A stretch of 7,402 nucleotides of DNA. Source: a bacterium (lineage in GTDB: Bacteria > Chloroflexota > Dehalococcoidia > Tepidiformales > Tepidiformaceae). The stretch lies in NCBI GenBank assembly GCA_945861295.1, contig CAMAUF010000096.1, forward strand, positions 1 to 7,402, given 5' to 3'. The position numbers were made by a program, and so were the translations under genes. Of the stretch, positions 5,130-7,402 are shown piece by piece; positions within the stretch are counted from its first letter, which is position 1; every line of letters begins with the position of its first letter. The notes under the pieces are model-generated. The model was not told the DNA's origin. It did not search any database and saw only the letters and a program-made list of their open reading frames with translations.

Positions 5130-5138
5130 AGTCTACCA
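5130..5138 (-). promoter_or_regulatory. Extended -10 TGGTAGACT, leaderless promoter of the toxin-antitoxin pair
   Basis: TGG followed by TAGACT on the minus strand ends six bases before the ATG at 5123. The pair would be transcribed separately from ffh, with transcription starting at or beside the antitoxin start codon. No other promoter is seen in the 47-base gap after ffh. Confidence 0.45.
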
Positions 5139-5170
5139 CCCCTGGCGGCGCTTGGCGACGGCGCGCCCGG

Positions 5171-6490
5171 TCAGCCCCGCAGCATCGGGAAGCGGCCGGA
5201 GCTGATCGTCTTCGCGATCTTGCGCGCTTCGAAGAACTGTTTCAGCAGGTTGTTGACATCGTGCGGCGTCGTGCCGCTGCCGGTCGCGATACGACGGCGG
5301 CGCTTGCCGTCGATCTTTTCTGGGTGCCGCCTTTCCCAGGTCGTCATCGAGAGCACGATCCCTTCGGCCCGGTCGAAGAACTTGTCGTCCATCTCATCAA
5401 CTTGGAGCTGAGCCTTGATCTTGTTGAAGCCAGGGAGCATGGAGACGAGCTGGCCGAGCGGGCCCATCTTTCGCACCTTGCGGAGCTGTTCGACGAAATC
5501 CTGAAGGTCGAACGTCCCGCGCTTCATCTTCTCGCCAAACTTGTCCGTCTCTTCGTCGCTCATCGTCTCCTTGGCGCGTTCGATGAGCGTCAGCATGTCG
5601 CCCATGCCGAGGATGCGGCCCGCGAGGCGGTCCGGGTGGAAGAGTTCGAGGGCATCGGTCTTCTCGCCCATTCCGATGAACTTCACGGGCACGCCGGTGA
5701 CGTTGCGGATGCTGAGCGCGGCGCCGCCGCGGGCATCGCCATCCATCTTGGTCAGGATCAACCCGGTCGTCCCGACCTTTTCGTGGAACTCCTTGGCGGC
5801 GTTGACCGCGTCTTGTCCCGCCATGGCGTCGGCGACGAACAGGACCTCGGCAGGATTGATGATGCGGCGAAGGTCGGCGACCTCTCGCATCATCTCCTCG
5901 TCGACGTGGAGGCGGCCCGCCGTGTCGACAAGGAGGTGCGTCATGCCCTGGCGCTTCGCGCGTTCGAGGCCGTTGGCGGCGATGACGCGCGGGTTGACGC
6001 CGGTTCCCTCTTCGTGGAGTGGGATATCGAGGCTGCGGGCCAGCGTCGCGAGTTGATCGATGGCGGCGGGGCGGTAGATGTCGCAGGCGACGAGCAGGGG
6101 GCGTTCGCCCTGTTTCTTCAGCAGGTTAGCGAGTTTGGCGATGCTCGTTGTCTTCCCGGAACCCTGGAGGCCGACGACCATCACGACAGTCGGGGGCTGC
6201 ATCGCGGTGATCAGCTTCGGCGAGGCGCCGCCCAGCATCTCGACCAGCTCGCCGTGGACTATGTCGATGACCTGCTGGACCGGCGTCAGGCTTTGCAAGA
6301 CCTTGGCCCCGAGCGCGCGCTCTTTGACCTTGGTCGTAAACTCGCGGACGACCTTAAAGTTCACGTCGGCTTCGAGCATGGCCATCCGCACTTCGCGGAG
6401 AGCCAGGTCGAGGTCTTCCTCGGTGACGACGCCCTTTGAGCCGAACTTGCGAAGGGCGCCCTGTAGCTTATCGGTGAGCGATTCAAACAT
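5171..6490 (-). CDS. ffh: Signal recognition particle GTPase Ffh (SRP54)
   Basis: A 439-residue SRP54 homologue that binds signal sequences and 4.5S RNA and delivers ribosomes to FtsY at the membrane. The N domain (about 1-95) opens MFESLTDKLQGALRK. The G domain shows the P-loop GLQGSGKTT (107-115), YRPAAIDQL (139-147), DTAGR (189-193), TKMDG (247-251) and GMGEKTDALELF (273-284). The M domain begins about 315 and carries the Met-rich KMGPLGQLVSMLPG (341-354) and the RNA-binding helix RRRRIATGSGT (397-407). The family is usually 430-480 residues, so this is complete, with a short C-terminus after the RNA-binding helix. The start at 6490 is set by the conserved MFE/DSLT opening. GAGGG lies only two bases before the ATG, too close to be a normal ribosome site; TGCTACACT ends seven bases upstream, suggesting leaderless transcription. 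It is divergent from the ferredoxin gene. Confidence 0.98.
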   Translation of the reverse strand: MFESLTDKLQGALRKFGSKGVVTEEDLDLALREVRMAMLEADVNFKVVREFTTKVKERALGAKVLQSLTPVQQVIDIVHGELVEMLGGASPKLITAMQPPTVVMVVGLQGSGKTTSIAKLANLLKKQGERPLLVACDIYRPAAIDQLATLARSLDIPLHEEGTGVNPRVIAANGLERAKRQGMTHLLVDTAGRLHVDEEMMREVADLRRIINPAEVLFVADAMAGQDAVNAAKEFHEKVGTTGLILTKMDGDARGGAALSIRNVTGVPVKFIGMGEKTDALELFHPDRLAGRILGMGDMLTLIERAKETMSDEETDKFGEKMKRGTFDLQDFVEQLRKVRKMGPLGQLVSMLPGFNKIKAQLQVDEMDDKFFDRAEGIVLSMTTWERRHPEKIDGKRRRRIATGSGTTPHDVNNLLKQFFEARKIAKTISSGRFPMLRG

Positions 6491-6497
6491 CACCCTC

Positions 6498-6506
6498 AGT
6501 GTAGCA
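6498..6506 (-). promoter_or_regulatory. Extended -10 TGCTACACT, leaderless promoter of ffh
   Basis: TGC followed by TACACT on the minus strand ends seven bases before the ffh ATG, so the predicted transcription start falls on or next to the start codon. There is no recognisable -35; that region is occupied by an inverted repeat (6509-6529). Confidence 0.5.
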
Positions 6507-6508
6507 AC

Positions 6509-6529
6509 GAGCGCCGGTTTGGGGCGCTC
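6509..6529. promoter_or_regulatory. Inverted repeat covering the ffh -35 region
   Basis: GAGCGCC and GGCGCTC form perfect 7-bp arms with a 7-base centre, placed just upstream of the ffh -10 box. It touches a second dyad at 6529. It is a possible operator and too far upstream to be in the predicted transcript of either gene. Confidence 0.35.
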
Positions 6530-6556
6530 CGGTTCGCCGGCAATCCCGCGAACCGG
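6529..6556. promoter_or_regulatory. Perfect 9-bp inverted repeat, candidate operator
   Basis: CCGGTTCGC (6529-6537) and GCGAACCGG (6548-6556) are perfect inverted copies separated by ten bases, so the half-sites are centred 19 bp apart, close to two helical turns. The right arm spans the place where a -35 for the ferredoxin promoter would lie and ends nine bases before its -10 box. A dimeric regulator bound here could act on the ferredoxin and perhaps on ffh. Which protein binds is unknown. Confidence 0.5.
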
Positions 6557-6562
6557 GCCGCC

Positions 6563-6571
6563 TGATACGAT
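6563..6571 (+). promoter_or_regulatory. Extended -10 TGATACGAT, leaderless promoter of the ferredoxin gene
   Basis: TGA followed by TACGAT ends seven bases before the ATG at 6579. The intervening CGTTGCC contains no Shine-Dalgarno sequence, so this is the clearest leaderless candidate in the window. Confidence 0.55.
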
Positions 6572-6578
6572 CGTTGCC

Positions 6579-6890
6579 ATGCCTCGCGTCCGGATTGAAC
6601 CCAGTAACGTCGAGTTCGAAGCCCAAGTGGGTGAAAGCCTCGTGGAGGCGGCCGAGCGGGCCGGCTTCTATTGGCCCGTTGGCTGCGCGCGCAAGGGCGA
6701 GTGCTCAAACTGCGCCTGCGACGTCATCTCAGGGATTGGCAGACTCTCGGCGATGGGCCGCTATGAACGCGCCAACTTGATCCGGCAACGCGGCCCGCGG
6801 TCAATCGAGGACCCCCGGCTGCGATTCGGCTGCCAGGCGCGTGTCCAAGGCGATGTGGTGGTGTATAAGCGTGGAGTCGAGCCGTTGTAG
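6579..6890 (+). CDS. [2Fe-2S] ferredoxin
   Basis: A 103-residue soluble electron carrier with a plant/adrenodoxin-type [2Fe-2S] fold. The cluster ligands should be Cys36, Cys42, Cys45 and Cys85, within GCARKGECSNCACDV and RLRFGCQARV. The first spacing is Cys-x5-Cys-x2-Cys, as in adrenodoxin-type proteins, rather than the x4 spacing of photosynthetic ferredoxins. Cys47 is extra. The N-terminal RVRIEPSNVEFEAQVGESLVEA (3-24) is the usual beta-hairpin and first helix. The longer frame upstream to 6078 runs antisense through ffh and is discarded; the start at 6579 follows a -10 box by seven bases and gives a standard N-terminus. A partner reductase or oxygenase is not in the window. A LysR-type regulator gene follows 96 bases later on the same strand; a link between them is possible but unproven. 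Confidence 0.92.
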   Translation: MPRVRIEPSNVEFEAQVGESLVEAAERAGFYWPVGCARKGECSNCACDVISGIGRLSAMGRYERANLIRQRGPRSIEDPRLRFGCQARVQGDVVVYKRGVEPL

Positions 6891-6986
6891 CGGGGCATCG
6901 CCTCCTGTGCGGGCGAATATGAGCGCGAGGGACAGCGTGATGCGCGCGTCGAATCATCAACGGCCAACGGCGGAAAGGAACTCCTC

Positions 6987-7402
6987 ATGACAGGGGGTTC
7001 AGCGGTCGAACTTGCCCAACTCGAGGCGTTCTTGCAAGTCGCCCATTATCGCAGCTTCAGCCGGGCCGCCGAGGCACTGTTTCTGACACAGCCTTCGGTC
7101 ACCGCCCGGATCCAGTCGCTGGAGCGCGAAATTGGCGACCGCCTGTTCGAACGGAGCGGCCGCAGCGTGACCTTGACGGATGCCGGCCGCGCCTTCATGC
7201 CGCACGCGCAACGCGCGCTCACCGCCGTGCAGGAAGGCCAAGACGCCATCGACGCCGTCCGCCATGGCGACATCGGCAGCATCCGGATCGGGGCCTCGTC
7301 GAGCATCGCGACGTATGTGCTGCCGAACCTCTTCAAGAAGTTTCATGCTCTCCGGCCGCGCGTGCACATCCATCTGACCAGCGGCAACACGGAAACGATG
7401 GT
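6987..7402 (+). CDS. LysR-type transcriptional regulator (3' end outside window)
   Basis: The first 138 codons of a LysR-type regulator are present; a full protein is about 300 residues, so more than half is missing. The N-terminal winged helix-turn-helix is canonical: ELAQLEAFLQVAHYRSFSRA, then AAEALFLTQPSVTARIQSLE (28-47), then GDRLFERSGRSVTLTDAGRAF (50-70). A linker helix runs to about 95, and the effector-binding domain begins GSIRIGASSSIATYVLPNLF (97-116). The start at 6987 has AAAGGAA (6974-6980) upstream, with AGGA seven bases from the ATG. LysR proteins often control a divergent neighbour, but here the upstream gene (ferredoxin) is on the same strand, so the target more likely lies to the right or is the gene itself. 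The inducer is unknown. Confidence 0.95.
   Translation, partial: MTGGSAVELAQLEAFLQVAHYRSFSRAAEALFLTQPSVTARIQSLEREIGDRLFERSGRSVTLTDAGRAFMPHAQRALTAVQEGQDAIDAVRHGDIGSIRIGASSSIATYVLPNLFKKFHALRPRVHIHLTSGNTETM

Noticed and set aside
5075..6439. 454-aa open frame on the plus strand opposite ffh
   Set aside because: It is antisense to ffh, Arg/Asp/Leu-rich, a mirror of GC-rich codon use, with no motif and no ribosome site.
6078..6578. Upstream extension of the ferredoxin frame to a 270-aa protein
   Set aside because: The extra residues run antisense through ffh and have no ferredoxin-like content; the -10 box at 6563-6571 fits a start at 6579.

Overview
High-GC bacterial chromosome, most likely Chloroflexota (perhaps Dehalococcoidia-like). 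This lineage guess rests on a 56-residue HHW/CKKC zinc-ribbon protein of a kind I recall from that phylum, on several apparently leaderless genes with TANNNT-type -10 boxes, and on the general gene content. It is an inference, not a search result. There is no sign of phage, transposon, CRISPR or rRNA, and no gene-free stretch longer than 300 bases.

Layout from the left. At 1-64 (minus) is the N-terminus of a gene that runs off the window, possibly Uma2-like. At 114-416 (minus) is a 100-aa protein made of two 45-residue repeats. A two-domain GNAT acetyltransferase lies divergently at 545-1558 (plus). From 1645 to 6490 everything is on the minus strand. Read in transcription order it is: ffh (SRP GTPase); a small antitoxin-like gene overlapping a PIN-domain toxin; an HSL-type esterase with its own promoter; rpsP (ribosomal protein S16); khpA (KH RNA-binding protein); rimM (16S maturation factor); a 56-aa zinc-ribbon protein; a strong hairpin terminator; and tRNA-Ala(CGC). 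At the right end, on the plus strand and divergent from ffh, are a [2Fe-2S] ferredoxin and the start of a LysR-type regulator cut by the window edge.

ffh, rpsP, khpA and rimM form a translation and protein-export block that is syntenic in many bacteria. Here it is split by an accessory cargo of toxin-antitoxin pair plus esterase. trmD and rplS, which often follow rimM, are absent and replaced by the zinc-ribbon gene and a tRNA.

The most notable signals are: (i) four genes whose -10 box ends 6-7 nt before the ATG, predicting leaderless mRNAs, two of them back to back between ffh and the ferredoxin; (ii) two adjacent perfect inverted repeats between those two promoters, a good operator candidate; (iii) rimM has no ATG, GTG or TTG that keeps its first conserved strand, and a 20-bp tandem duplication just upstream has shifted the reading frame; (iv) an antitoxin of a family I do not recognise; (v) the small repeat protein of unknown function.
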